DNA of 64,000 nucleotides from Aureimonas jatrophae (GCF_900104035.1 NZ_FNIT01000001.1:745262-809261), one strand, 5' to 3'. Counted from the first letter of the stretch, positions 8,314-16,650 are shown. Notes: a model not told the origin generated them from the sequence alone. Numbers and translations are program-made.

Positions 8314-8342
8314 GGTACGGACCGGGCCGGCGCATCGTTACA
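8314..8342 (-). promoter_or_regulatory. ECF-type promoter, copy 1
   Basis: On the minus strand, TGTAAC (8342-8337), 17 bp, CGTACC (8319-8314), followed 31 bp on by the ATG of the msrB remnant at 8283. The same layout occurs at 11308-11336. Alphaproteobacterial NrsF-linked sigma factors are known to use GTAAC-like -35 and CG-rich -10 boxes, so recognition by the sigma factor at 7140-7697 is a reasonable inference. Confidence 0.6.
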
Positions 8343-8379
8343 GGCGGCTGCGACTTATTTTTTAAGCACCCGCCGAGGA

Positions 8380-9147
8380 TCAGATCCCGGCATACCAGTC
8401 GTAGCCGATCGCGTCCTCCCAGTAGCCGCCCTTGCCTGCGCCGATGCCGGCAAGACTGGCGACGACCTCGACCCGCATCACGTACTTGGCCTGCTTGTAT
8501 CCGAGCTGCCGCTCGACGCGCAGGCGAAGCGGCGCTCCATGGCCGATGGCGAGCGGGGCACCGTTCATCGCGTAGGCGAGGATCGTCTGCGGATGGCGTG
8601 CCTCGGGAAGGTCGATGCTCTCGTAGTAGGGGGAACCGTCGAAATCGTCCGCGCAATGGAACACGACGTAGCGCGCGGCCGGCCGCGGCCCGGCCTCGTC
8701 GAGCAGGCGCCCGAGCGGCACGCCCGTCCACTGGCCGATCGCGCTCCAGCCCTCGACGCAGTCGTGCCGGGTGATCTGGGTGCGCGAGGGCATCGCCATG
8801 ATCTCGGTGAGGCTGAAGCGCGCGGGCCGCTCGACGAGCCCGTCGATGACGAGCGACCAGCCGGCGAACCCGCCTCCCGCCAGCGCCTGGTAGGCCGCGC
8901 TCGACGGCATGGTGTTGCCGTTGGTGCGAAACACGGGGGACATCTCCGCCGCCTCGAACTCCGGGGCGAGGGCGTCTGCGCCGAGCAGCCGCTGGGCGCG
9001 CCGGGCCAGACCGCCGGCGGAGCCGAGCGCATCGGACACGCCTTGCGACTGCGCGAGTCCGAAGACGTCGCAGCCGGTGAGCGCAAGCGGCGCGCCGCCG
9101 ACAAGGGCGCCCGTCAGGAAACCGCGGCGCGTGGGACGGAAAACCAT
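8380..9147 (-). CDS. msrP: MsrP-like periplasmic molybdopterin oxidoreductase
   Basis: Sulfite-oxidase-fold molybdoenzyme of 255 residues with a TAT signal (TRRGFLTG, residues 6-13) for folded export to the periplasm. The molybdenum-ligating cysteine is in HDCVEGWSAIGQWTG. The C-terminal part (LRLRVERQLGYKQAKYVMRVEVV) matches the family. MsrP repairs oxidised methionine in periplasmic proteins with electrons from a quinol-oxidising cytochrome b; the cytochrome here ends 4 bp upstream. The protein is somewhat shorter than typical MsrP (about 300), so another substrate is possible. Placement next to an ECF/NrsF pair fits an oxidative-stress role. Confidence 0.8.
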   Translation of the reverse strand: MVFRPTRRGFLTGALVGGAPLALTGCDVFGLAQSQGVSDALGSAGGLARRAQRLLGADALAPEFEAAEMSPVFRTNGNTMPSSAAYQALAGGGFAGWSLVIDGLVERPARFSLTEIMAMPSRTQITRHDCVEGWSAIGQWTGVPLGRLLDEAGPRPAARYVVFHCADDFDGSPYYESIDLPEARHPQTILAYAMNGAPLAIGHGAPLRLRVERQLGYKQAKYVMRVEVVASLAGIGAGKGGYWEDAIGYDWYAGI

Positions 9148-9151
9148 CGGG

Positions 9152-10003
9152 CTATTCCTTCGGCAGACGATAGCGGCCGGTGATCATCGAGCGCACCTCG
9201 TTGATCGGGCCGGCCAGGACGACCATCGCGATGTGCACGAGGATGAAGAGCACGAGGAGCGTCGCCGCGATGAAGTGGATCGAGCGCGCGGACTGCCGCC
9301 CGCCGAAGAGGTCGAGGAGCCAGGGCCAGGCGGCGTTCATCGCCGGGGACATGGTGAGGCCCGTCAGGACGATCGCCGGCAGGAGAACCAGAAGGACGCC
9401 GCAGTAGGCGAGCTTCTGGAGGACGTTGTAGCGCCGGGCGGCATCGCCCTTGGGAAAGCGCAGGCGTGCATGCTGGCCGATGTCGTGGAGGATGCGCGCG
9501 GGGGCGAGTTCCGCGCGCGTCGGCAGGAGGTCGCGCGTCAGGTGGCGGCTTGCAGCGCTCCAGAGCGCATAGAGAGCGAGGCCGCCCGCGAAGATCCAGG
9601 CGAAGAAGAGGTGCCAATGCCGCGCGACCGCGAGGTTGTAGCCGGACGGGATCGTCGCCCAGGAGGGAAAGGCCCGGTTCACCTCGGCGCCCGCGGCGTT
9701 CGTCCAGCGTCCGAGGAGTCCCGTGGTCTCGACCGAGAGGCTGCCGACGCGAAGGAAGCCGCCCGCCTCCGTTGCCCCGATCTGGAGCCAGGCGTGATCC
9801 TGGTTCGCGCCATAGGCGCCCCAGTAGAGGCGGGGGTGGGCGTTGAAGATGGTGAGCCCGCTCATCAGCATGACGAGAAGCGTCGCGACATTGATCCAAT
9901 GCCAGACGCGGGTCGGCCAGCCGTGCCGATAGACGATGGTCGGCGGCTCTCGTCCCATAGTTGCGGCTGCTGCACGCTCGGTGCGCGATCCGGCCTCGAT
10001 CAT
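9152..10003 (-). CDS. Cytochrome b561-type membrane partner of MsrP
   Basis: An inner-membrane diheme cytochrome b (283 residues) with four to five helices. Candidate heme-ligating histidines are in YRHGWPTRVWHWIN, ARHWHLFFAW and the late helices SIHFIAATLLVLFILVHIAMV. It passes electrons from the quinone pool to the periplasmic molybdoenzyme encoded 4 bp downstream. ATG 10003 is chosen because AGGAGAG lies upstream and the sequence then opens with a short cytoplasmic tail. The longer frame to 10450 runs antisense-like through the MXKDX gene and is rejected. It probably belongs to the operon starting at the DUF1223 gene. Confidence 0.85.
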   Translation of the reverse strand: MIEAGSRTERAAAATMGREPPTIVYRHGWPTRVWHWINVATLLVMLMSGLTIFNAHPRLYWGAYGANQDHAWLQIGATEAGGFLRVGSLSVETTGLLGRWTNAAGAEVNRAFPSWATIPSGYNLAVARHWHLFFAWIFAGGLALYALWSAASRHLTRDLLPTRAELAPARILHDIGQHARLRFPKGDAARRYNVLQKLAYCGVLLVLLPAIVLTGLTMSPAMNAAWPWLLDLFGGRQSARSIHFIAATLLVLFILVHIAMVVLAGPINEVRSMITGRYRLPKE

Positions 10004-10068
10004 GGCCTCTCTCCTGTTTGGATGCGAGGCGCCCAGGCGGAACCGCCCGGGCGCTCCGGACGTGGCCG

Positions 10069-10380
10069 CTACTTCGTCTTCGGCTTGGCGGGGGCCGGCA
10101 CCATGGCATCCGGTGCCATGGTGCCGGCCTTCATGGCGTCCGGCTTCATGGCATCCGGCGTCATCGCGTCGGCCTTCATGGCACCGTCGGGTGCCATGGC
10201 ATCGGCGGGCTTCATGGCATCCGGTGCCATCGCATCCGGCGCCATGGCATCGGGCTTCATCGTGTCTTCGGCGTGCGGCTTCACGGCGTCCTGGGCGGAA
10301 GCTGCCGGCGCAAGACCGCTGGTCAGCGCGAACACAACGGCAGCGAGCGGCAGGGCGCGGCGAGCGAGGAGGTCGATCAT
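10069..10380 (-). CDS. Exported pentapeptide MXKDX-type repeat protein
   Basis: A 103-residue protein with a signal peptide (about 1-29, ending AASA-Q) followed by an almost pure run of pentapeptides of the form M(K/A)(P/A)DA from residue 41 to about 93, and a Pro/Lys tail. This resembles the pentapeptide MXKDX-repeat family of unknown function found in several proteobacteria. The methionine-rich mature part, next to a methionine-sulfoxide repair system, could act as a sacrificial oxidant sink; that is my inference. GGAG precedes ATG 10380. The DNA carries matching 15-bp imperfect repeats, so copy number could vary between strains. Confidence 0.75.
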   Translation of the reverse strand: MIDLLARRALPLAAVVFALTSGLAPAASAQDAVKPHAEDTMKPDAMAPDAMAPDAMKPADAMAPDGAMKADAMTPDAMKPDAMKAGTMAPDAMVPAPAKPKTK

Positions 10381-10526
10381 GCGTTTCTCCGGGAATGGGG
10401 AAGCGGGCCGAGGGGGCGCTTCCGGTTGAGCCGGCCGTTCGGCGCGGCATGGAATGGGCGCACCTCGGCGAGGCCGCGCGGATGGTGCCGCGCCGCTCGA
10501 AGGTTCCGATGCGCCGTTGGAAGGAT

Positions 10527-11252
10527 TCAGTCCGTCACGGCCGACAGGATCGGCCCGCCGGGCTTCTGGATCAGCACGGCCGTCCGCAATCCGTCCTCGA
10601 CGGGCGGCGCCGCGAACGACATCTCGACGCCGAGCCAGCGGCCCGCATTCCGGATGTCGGTCACGACGTTCGGGACCGGCAGGGTCGTGCCGGCGTTCTC
10701 GCCCCGCTCGATCGCGACGTTCTGCACGCCGGGCTTGTGGCGGACGAGCCAGACGTCCGCGCCGGACGCCGGCGCCATGCCGCGGCCGATCCTGACGACG
10801 TTCGCCTGGATGTCGATCGGCACCACTGCGGGCGGTTTGGCGCGGTCGATCATCGCCCGCAGCGGATCCAGCCTGTTGCCCACGGTGTCGCCGGCGCCGT
10901 TGACGACGATCTGCGGGGTGAAGGGGCCGTCCCGGCCAAGGCTCGGCTCGTAGTCGCGCTGGCGCAGGGTGAAGGCCTCGGAGCCGAAGGTGTCCTTCCA
11001 GCCGAGGTGATCCCAGTAGGTGACGCTGAAGCTCAAGGGCAGGACGTCGGGCGCCTTCATCACCGCCATGACGTTGCGGTTCGCGGGCGGCACGGAACTG
11101 CATCCCTGGCTGGTGAACAGTTCCACCACGGTGACGGGACGACTGGCCGCCGTTGCGGGAAGGGCCATGAGACCCGCGCCCAGAAGCATCGCCAGCGCGG
11201 CGACCGTTCGCCCTCCCGGCCGAAGCCGAGTTTCGTGTGTTCGTGGAGTCAT
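10527..11252 (-). CDS. DUF1223 thioredoxin-like exported protein
   Basis: A 241-residue member of the DUF1223 family, with a signal sequence (about 15-37) and a thioredoxin-like domain starting VTVVELFTSQG. The family normally has a GCSSCPPA redox motif; here it reads GCSSVPPA, so the second cysteine is Val (residue 54) and a CxxC disulfide cannot form. ATG 11252 is supported by GGGAGAGG upstream; the longer frame to 11420 crosses the candidate ECF promoter. It is first in the run DUF1223, MXKDX protein, cytochrome b, MsrP. A role in periplasmic thiol or oxidative-stress handling is inferred. Confidence 0.8.
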   Translation of the reverse strand: MTPRTHETRLRPGGRTVAALAMLLGAGLMALPATAASRPVTVVELFTSQGCSSVPPANRNVMAVMKAPDVLPLSFSVTYWDHLGWKDTFGSEAFTLRQRDYEPSLGRDGPFTPQIVVNGAGDTVGNRLDPLRAMIDRAKPPAVVPIDIQANVVRIGRGMAPASGADVWLVRHKPGVQNVAIERGENAGTTLPVPNVVTDIRNAGRWLGVEMSFAAPPVEDGLRTAVLIQKPGGPILSAVTD

Positions 11253-11307
11253 CCGACCTCTCCCGACGATCGCCTCGTCACCGGCTGTGGTGGCGGCGTC
11301 TGGAGTG

Positions 11308-11336
11308 TCTACGGAGCGGCGCCCCGCGATATTACA
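11308..11336 (-). promoter_or_regulatory. ECF-type promoter, copy 2
   Basis: On the minus strand, TGTAAT (11336-11331), 17 bp, CGTAGA (11313-11308), about 55 bp before the DUF1223 start at 11252. Spacing and boxes match the element at 8314-8342. Two independent copies ahead of adjacent sub-operons support a shared sigma factor, presumably the one at 7140-7697. Confidence 0.6.
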
Positions 11337-11477
11337 GCGATCCGGAAAAATCCGATCGCATGGCTCGGCAACCGTCCCCGTTCGGTGCGTCGGCAGGGCC
11401 GCATGCCCTAGGCGCCCCATGGGGCCGTCGGATCCGAACGGGCGGAACGGGTCGTCCTGGTCATTGGCAAAGAGCGG

Positions 11478-12404
11478 TCAGGGTCGATGCCCGTTGCGCG
11501 GTAGGCGGCTCAGCCGCTCGCGAAGGCGCCGGACAGCGAAGTCGATGAAGCGACGAAGCTTCAGCGGCATCTGTCCGTGGGTCGCGTGGACGAGATGAAC
11601 GGGCACCGGCACCGGCTCGGCATCCTCGAGAACGAGCCGGAGCCGTCCCGCCTCGACGGCCTCGCTCACCTGGTAGTGCAACAATCGCACGAACCCGACG
11701 CCGAGGATCGCCGCGTCCGCCGCCGCCTCGGTGGTCGTCACCGCAAGGCGCGGCGACAGCGCGACGTCGACGGAACCTCCCCGCGCCCTGGACGTGAGGG
11801 GCCAGCTCGTCTGCGCCATCGGACCGTCCACGGCAACCACGGGGCGATCCCTCAGGTCGTCCGGCGTCTTCGGGGTTCCGTGCCTGTCGAGGAAGGCCGG
11901 GCTCGCCGCCGTCACGATGCGCAACGCGCCGACCTTGGTCGCCACCATCGCGCTATCCGCCAGGGGACCGATCCGCACCGCCATATCGATCTCGTCGTCG
12001 ACGAGGTGGACGTTGCGATCGTTCAGCACGAGCCGGACGCCGATGGCGGGGAACCGTTCGAGGAAGTCGGCGACCGTCGGCAGGACGTGAAGCCGACCGA
12101 ACTGGATCGGGGCGGTCAGGACGAGTTCGCCCTTGGGCTCGGCGAGTTCGCCGGCCGCCTCGCGTTCCGCCGCCTCGACGTCGTGGAGGATGCGCCGGGC
12201 CGCCGTCAGATAGGTCGCGCCCGCGTCGGTCAGCGTCAGGCTGCGGGTGGTTCGCACGAGAAGCCTCGTTCCGATCCGCGCCTCGAGATCCGAGATCTTG
12301 CGGCTGAGCGTCGGCACCGGGATGCGCAGGGCGCGTCCGGCCGCGGACAGGCTGCCGTGATCCACCGCTTCCCGCAACAGGGTCATCGCTTCCAGACGGT
12401 CCAT
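11478..12404 (-). CDS. LysR-type transcriptional regulator
   Basis: A 308-residue LysR protein with an N-terminal helix-turn-helix (about 17-60, AAGRALRIPVPTLSRKISDLE) and a substrate-binding domain of the DmlR/CrgA kind (AVRIGPLADS). It is transcribed divergently from the PNPOx-fold protein and alpha/beta hydrolase genes starting at 12522, its likely targets. The inducer is unknown. Confidence 0.88.
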   Translation of the reverse strand: MDRLEAMTLLREAVDHGSLSAAGRALRIPVPTLSRKISDLEARIGTRLLVRTTRSLTLTDAGATYLTAARRILHDVEAAEREAAGELAEPKGELVLTAPIQFGRLHVLPTVADFLERFPAIGVRLVLNDRNVHLVDDEIDMAVRIGPLADSAMVATKVGALRIVTAASPAFLDRHGTPKTPDDLRDRPVVAVDGPMAQTSWPLTSRARGGSVDVALSPRLAVTTTEAAADAAILGVGFVRLLHYQVSEAVEAGRLRLVLEDAEPVPVPVHLVHATHGQMPLKLRRFIDFAVRRLRERLSRLPRNGHRP

Positions 12405-12521
12405 TCGTCTTTCCGGATCTTGGAGAAGTGCTTTGCCGATATGTCGTATTCAGCCAGCCGATGGAAAGGATCATCTGTTGCGTCGGCGAGCCGACCGGCT
12501 CGCGCAGCAAGGACGATCATC

Positions 12522-13166
12522 GTGCCCTACGGCTTCCTGGACATCGCCGCGACGCCGAGCGTTCGAGCCGCTCAAGCCTCGATGGGGGCGGATCACCTCT
12601 GGCGGGACTTCAAAGGCGACCGCGCCTTCGACCGCTTCGGCGAGAACGAGGCCGCCTTCATCGGTGCACGCGACAGCTTCTATCTCGCCACCACCTCGGA
12701 GACGGGATGGCCCTACGTGCAGCACCGCGGCGGTCCGCCGGGGTTCCTGAAACTCGTCGACGATCGGTCGCTCGCCTTCGCCGACTATCGCGGCAACCGG
12801 CAATACATCAGTCTGGGCAACATCGGGGCCGACGAACGCGCCTGCCTGTTCCTGATGGACTATCCCCGCCGGGCCCGGCTGAAGATCTACGGGCATGTCG
12901 AGATCCTTGCGCCGGATGCCGAGCCCGACCTCGCGCGACGGGTCGCGGATGCGTCCTACCACGCCCGGATCGAGCGGATCTTCCGGCTGCGGCTCGCGGC
13001 CTTCGACTGGAACTGTCCGCAGCACATCACTCCCCGCTTCACGCAAGCCGAGATCGCCGAGGCGGTCCGGCCCCTGCACGAGCGCATTGCGACGCTCGAG
13101 ACGGAGAACGCCGCACTGCGGTCCGAGGCCGCTGCGGCAACCAGCCTTCAAGGAGAACTACGATGA
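12522..13166 (+). CDS. Pyridoxamine-5'-phosphate-oxidase-fold flavin protein
   Basis: A 214-residue cytoplasmic protein of the PNPOx-like split-barrel family, probably FMN- or F420-like cofactor-binding. It has the family stretch ATTSETGWPYVQHRGGPPGF and the strand region RARLKIYGHVEI. The GTG at 12522 is chosen because AAGGA lies 8 nt upstream and the protein then begins VPYGFLDIAATPSVRAAQ, the usual N-terminus of this group. Its stop overlaps the ATG of the following hydrolase by 4 bp, so the two are coupled. The substrate is unknown; oxidation of small nitrogenous or aromatic compounds is typical of the fold. Confidence 0.85.
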   Translation: MPYGFLDIAATPSVRAAQASMGADHLWRDFKGDRAFDRFGENEAAFIGARDSFYLATTSETGWPYVQHRGGPPGFLKLVDDRSLAFADYRGNRQYISLGNIGADERACLFLMDYPRRARLKIYGHVEILAPDAEPDLARRVADASYHARIERIFRLRLAAFDWNCPQHITPRFTQAEIAEAVRPLHERIATLETENAALRSEAAAATSLQGELR

Positions 13167-14029
13167 CCCATGTGAGCTACCGAACCGTCGAGGTCGACGG
13201 CGTGAGCGTCTTCTATCGCGAAGCGGGCAGCCGCTCGAACCCGACGCTGCTTCTCCTGCACGGCTTCCCGAGCGCGAGCCATATGTTCCGGGACCTGATC
13301 CCGCTTCTGGCCGACCGCTTCCATCTCGTTGCGCCCGACCTTCCGGGTTTCGGCCAGACGAAGGCGCCGCCGCGCGGCGCGTTCGACTACACGTTCGATC
13401 GCCTCGCCGAGGTGATCGAGGGGTTCACGCAGAACATCGGGCTCGATCGCTACGCGCTCTACATCTTCGACTACGGCGCGCCGGTCGGGCTTCGCCTGGC
13501 GATGCGCCAGCCCGAGCGCGTGACGGCGATCGTCTCGCAGAACGGCAATGCCTATCTCGAAGGCTTCAGCAACCAGTGGAGCGCATGGCAGGCCTACTGG
13601 CGCGAGCCGAGCGAGGCCAACCGGGAGGCCTGCCGGGCCTCGCTGCAGCCGGACACGATCCGCGACTGGCAGTACGGTACAGGGACCGATCCGAGCCGCC
13701 TGTCGCCGGACGGATACGAGCTCGACATCGCCTACATGTCGCGACCGGAAGCGGAGGAGATCCAGCTCGACCTGATCGGCGACTACAAGAGCAACGTCGC
13801 GCTCTATCCCGCCTTCCAGGCCTATTTTCGCGAGCACCGGCCGCCGCTTCTGGCTGTCTGGGGCCGGCACGATCTGGCCTTCCTGCCGGCGGGCGCCGAG
13901 GCCTACCGCCGGGACGTCCCCGATGCCGACATCCATCTCCTCGACACCGGACACTTCGCCCTGGAAACGCATGCCGACGAGATCGCCGGCCTGATCGCAA
14001 GGTTTCTGGAGCGCGTTGCGATCGGCTGA
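13163..14029 (+). CDS. Alpha/beta hydrolase, epoxide hydrolase/dehalogenase type
   Basis: A 288-residue alpha/beta hydrolase with the oxyanion motif HGFP (33-36), a nucleophile-elbow region FDYGAPVG in which Asp103 takes the nucleophile place, a late acid in GRHD, and catalytic His in DTGHFALE. An Asp nucleophile points to epoxide hydrolase, haloalkane or haloacetate dehalogenase chemistry rather than an esterase. It is translationally coupled to the PNPOx-fold gene and divergent from a LysR gene, so the unit probably acts on an imported or signalling organic compound. Confidence 0.85.
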   Translation: MTHVSYRTVEVDGVSVFYREAGSRSNPTLLLLHGFPSASHMFRDLIPLLADRFHLVAPDLPGFGQTKAPPRGAFDYTFDRLAEVIEGFTQNIGLDRYALYIFDYGAPVGLRLAMRQPERVTAIVSQNGNAYLEGFSNQWSAWQAYWREPSEANREACRASLQPDTIRDWQYGTGTDPSRLSPDGYELDIAYMSRPEAEEIQLDLIGDYKSNVALYPAFQAYFREHRPPLLAVWGRHDLAFLPAGAEAYRRDVPDADIHLLDTGHFALETHADEIAGLIARFLERVAIG

Positions 14030-14095
14030 TCCAGCAGACATCGACACCGGCGCAGACGCTGGGGGAGGGGTGGGCCGACCGACCTCGAAGTCCGG

Positions 14096-14608
14096 TCAGG
14101 TCGCGCCGTCAAGCGCCGTCTCGACAGGGCAATCGGCGCAGGCTGCCGTATCGCAAAGGCGGCAGACCGCGTCGGCCTGCCGCTCGGTCTCCACGAAACC
14201 CGCGAGCAGCTTCGCAGCGAGGTGGACGAAGGTCGCCCGCTCGTCCGGGGACAAAGGCGCAAGCGCCCCCGCGAGGCGGTCGTGGCGTGCCGCGAGGATA
14301 CGCGTGCAACTGCGCTCCCCCTCGCGTGTCAGGTGCAAGGCGACGGCGCGACGATCCTGGATCCCCGGCCGGCGCTCGATCAGGCCCGCCGCCGCGAGCC
14401 GGTCCACGAGGCGAACGGTGCCGGGATGCGAGAGCGAAAGGGCATGGCGCAGGCGTTCGATGGGCAGGCCGGGTTCGTGGCGCAGAAGCGCGATCGCCGC
14501 CGCCGCCTGTCCGGGTTCCGGGGCCTCGCCCGCCGTGCCGGCGAGGAGAGTGTCGGCCAGCGCGAGCGCCAGTGCGCCGACGATGTTTTCGGTCCGTCCG
14601 TTGCTCAT
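14096..14608 (-). CDS. MarR-family regulator with C-terminal Cys cluster
   Basis: A 170-residue MarR-type winged-helix repressor (recognition region LSHPGTVRLVDRLAAAGLIERR, wing ...DRRAVALHLT). The C-terminus carries a cysteine cluster CRLCDTAACADCP, which could bind zinc or act as a thiol switch. The start at 14608 is preferred over 14653 because the longer form would begin 3 bp from the operator palindrome at 14657-14671. It is divergent from the DUF417 membrane protein gene at 14689, its probable target. Confidence 0.85.
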   Translation of the reverse strand: MSNGRTENIVGALALALADTLLAGTAGEAPEPGQAAAAIALLRHEPGLPIERLRHALSLSHPGTVRLVDRLAAAGLIERRPGIQDRRAVALHLTREGERSCTRILAARHDRLAGALAPLSPDERATFVHLAAKLLAGFVETERQADAVCRLCDTAACADCPVETALDGAT

Positions 14609-14656
14609 GGCGAAATAATAGATGCGCGGAGCATGGAAATCCACGTCGACCATATG

Positions 14657-14671
14657 TATGCTTGAAGCATA
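14657..14671. promoter_or_regulatory. MarR operator palindrome
   Basis: TATGCTTGAAGCATA, a perfect 15-bp dyad with a single central base, in the 80-bp spacer between the divergent MarR and DUF417 genes. This is the size and placement typical of MarR binding sites. Confidence 0.7.
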
Positions 14672-14688
14672 TAAATTGGAGGTCTCCC

Positions 14689-15213
14689 ATGCGCAGCCGT
14701 CTTCCAGCCCTCGCCGACCGGGCGCTTCTCATGCTCACGCGGCGCATTCCCGCGCCCCGCATCGTCGCGCTCGGTCGCGGCATCGCAGGGGCCGGCGTCG
14801 TCCTGCCGCTGGGGCTGATCGGTCTCGTCAAGTTCACCCAGTTCGAGGTGGACGCGCTGCGCCCGCTCATCACCGCCACCCCTTGGCTCGCGTGGCTTTA
14901 TCCCGCCCTTGGCGAGAGAGGGGCTGCGGCGCTGCTCGGCATCGTCGAGATCGCCACGGCGGCCCTTTTGACCCTCTCGATCTGGTCGCCGCGGGCCGGC
15001 CTCATCGGCGGCTCGCTCGCGGTGCTGACGTTTGCCACGACCGTTTCCATCATGCTCGCCATCCCGATCTGGGAGGAGGCGGCCGGCGGATTTCCCTGGA
15101 TCAACGCGACTGGCCAGTTCCTGCTGAAGGACGTCGCGCTTCTCGGGATCAGCCTTGTCGTCGTCGGCAATAGCCTGGCACGACTGACGACCGACCGTCG
15201 TCCCCGTTCGTAA
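14689..15213 (+). CDS. DUF417 (YkgB-like) inner-membrane protein
   Basis: A 174-residue membrane protein with four predicted helices, matching the DUF417/YkgB family (LGLIGLVKFTQFEVDALRPLI, and FPWINATGQFLLKDVALLG near the end). Family members are linked to redox or chlorine stress in some bacteria, but the molecular role is unknown. A strong GGAGG ribosome site precedes ATG 14689, directly behind the MarR palindrome, so it is probably derepressed when the MarR protein senses its signal. Confidence 0.85.
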   Translation: MRSRLPALADRALLMLTRRIPAPRIVALGRGIAGAGVVLPLGLIGLVKFTQFEVDALRPLITATPWLAWLYPALGERGAAALLGIVEIATAALLTLSIWSPRAGLIGGSLAVLTFATTVSIMLAIPIWEEAAGGFPWINATGQFLLKDVALLGISLVVVGNSLARLTTDRRPRS

Positions 15214-15724
15214 GGCCGATAGCGACGCGGCCCCGCTCCCCACGCGTCCGTTCGCACCGGCCAGCGCGTCAAACGGGGTGTCCATACGGCTTCGGGCTGC
15301 GGCCGATCCGGCACCTAGGATCCCTTGCAACCACCCGGGTCGCTGCCGTGCCATGGGTCGTCAGCGGATCGCATCGATCCTGGGGCCCTGAAGCTGGCAC
15401 CGGTTGCAACCGGACCCGCCATCGCTGGGACGAAGACGCCCGTCCCATCCAAAGGCCATAGAGCGTCTTCGCGGGACCATCCGCCTGATGCCCGTTCCGG
15501 CAACCGAGGCCATGGCAGCTGAGGAGAATGCTGTTGTCGAGTCCGCGACGGTCGTCGCCCCGTCCGTTGGTTCAATCGCCGCGAGCGATCGTTCATGTCC
15601 GGCCATCGGCGAAGCCGGCGGCCCTATGGTCCACGTGACGGGGTGACCGGATCACCGCCTTGCAGGCCATAACGCCGGTCCGCCTCGCGCGGGGGCAGCT
15701 CGGATGCCGGACTGCGGTGAGCGA
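15214..15724. other. Intergenic region, nothing recognised
   Basis: About 510 bp between the DUF417 gene and the convergent stop of the binding-protein gene. Only short overlapping frames without coding character, and no strong hairpin, tRNA or repeat that I can see. Confidence 0.5.
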
Positions 15725-16531
15725 CTACTGTATGCTGAAGGGGAAGTACTGGGCATTGATCATGTCATAGGTGCCGTCGGACTTGATGGCCGCCAGCGCC
15801 TTGTTCAGCCGCAGCCTCAGATCGTCGTCTTCCCGGCGCATCGCGATTCCCGCTCCCTCGCCGAAGAAGGTCGGGTCCAGGATGTCGTCCCCCCTGACCT
15901 CGCAGCATTGGCCCGCCTTGGTGTTGGTCAGCCAATCGTAGATGGCGAGCTTGTCTTCCATGATGACGTCGACGCTGCCGTCCGCCAATCCCTTGTAGAG
16001 GTCGGGAGAGGCCGGAAACACGGTGACCGGGGTCGCGGGGCGGTAATGCTGATCGACAAAGGCCGCCTGCGCCGTCGTGCTGGTGACACCCAGACTGACG
16101 CCTTGGAGCGTTTCGGCGTCGATCCGCGTGAGTGTCGAGTCCTTCCGGACCACGAAGACGGACGGGCTGTTGTAGTACGTGTCGGTGAAAGCCACCTTCT
16201 GGCGGCGTTCCGCACTCATCGACATGGATGAGATGATCAGGTCGTATCGCTTTGCCAGAAGGTCGGGGATCATGGCCTCCCACTTCTGAACCACGAACTC
16301 GCACGACAGTTTCGCGGCGTCGCACAAGGCGCGTGCGATATCGACGTCGAACCCCTGCAGCTTCTCCTGCGCGTCGAGATAGTTGAAGGGCGGGAAACCT
16401 CCTTCCACCGCGACCTTCACCGGCCTGACGTCGTCCGCCGCCAGGGCGGACTGCTGCGTCAGGACGGGCATGGCCACGCAGGACATAACAAGCGCCAACG
16501 CGACGTGCGACAGCATCTTGCCAGGAAGCAT
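15725..16531 (-). CDS. Periplasmic amino-acid-type solute-binding protein
   Basis: A 268-residue ABC-type substrate-binding protein (family 3, polar amino acid type). It has a signal peptide (about 1-32, ending SALAA), then VKVAVEGGFPPFNYLD, LQGFDVDIARALC, YDLIISSMSMSAERRQKVAFTDTYY and the C-terminal LNKALAAIKSDGTYDMI. No permease or ATPase gene is next to it, so it either serves a transporter elsewhere or is a sensor-type binding protein for the divergent GGDEF-EAL protein. ATG 16531 is preferred over 16540 because GAGGA then sits 9 nt away. Confidence 0.85.
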   Translation of the reverse strand: MLPGKMLSHVALALVMSCVAMPVLTQQSALAADDVRPVKVAVEGGFPPFNYLDAQEKLQGFDVDIARALCDAAKLSCEFVVQKWEAMIPDLLAKRYDLIISSMSMSAERRQKVAFTDTYYNSPSVFVVRKDSTLTRIDAETLQGVSLGVTSTTAQAAFVDQHYRPATPVTVFPASPDLYKGLADGSVDVIMEDKLAIYDWLTNTKAGQCCEVRGDDILDPTFFGEGAGIAMRREDDDLRLRLNKALAAIKSDGTYDMINAQYFPFSIQ

Positions 16532-16650
16532 CGTGATCATTCCTCGTCGTTGAGCTTCGCCTGTCGAGCTCTGCATGGCGATGGGTGACCCGACGCTATG
16601 TTTCGCCGTCTTAATTCGACGTTGACGGCGGCGTCCCGTGCAAGAGTGGG

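Noticed and set aside
10085-10275. Tandem 15-bp repeats as possible non-coding repeat array
   Set aside because: They are explained by the pentapeptide-coding units of the MXKDX protein.
9152-10450. Long frame extending the cytochrome b protein by 149 residues
   Set aside because: The extra part is the off-frame reading of the MXKDX gene and its leader, and ATG 10003 has a good ribosome site.
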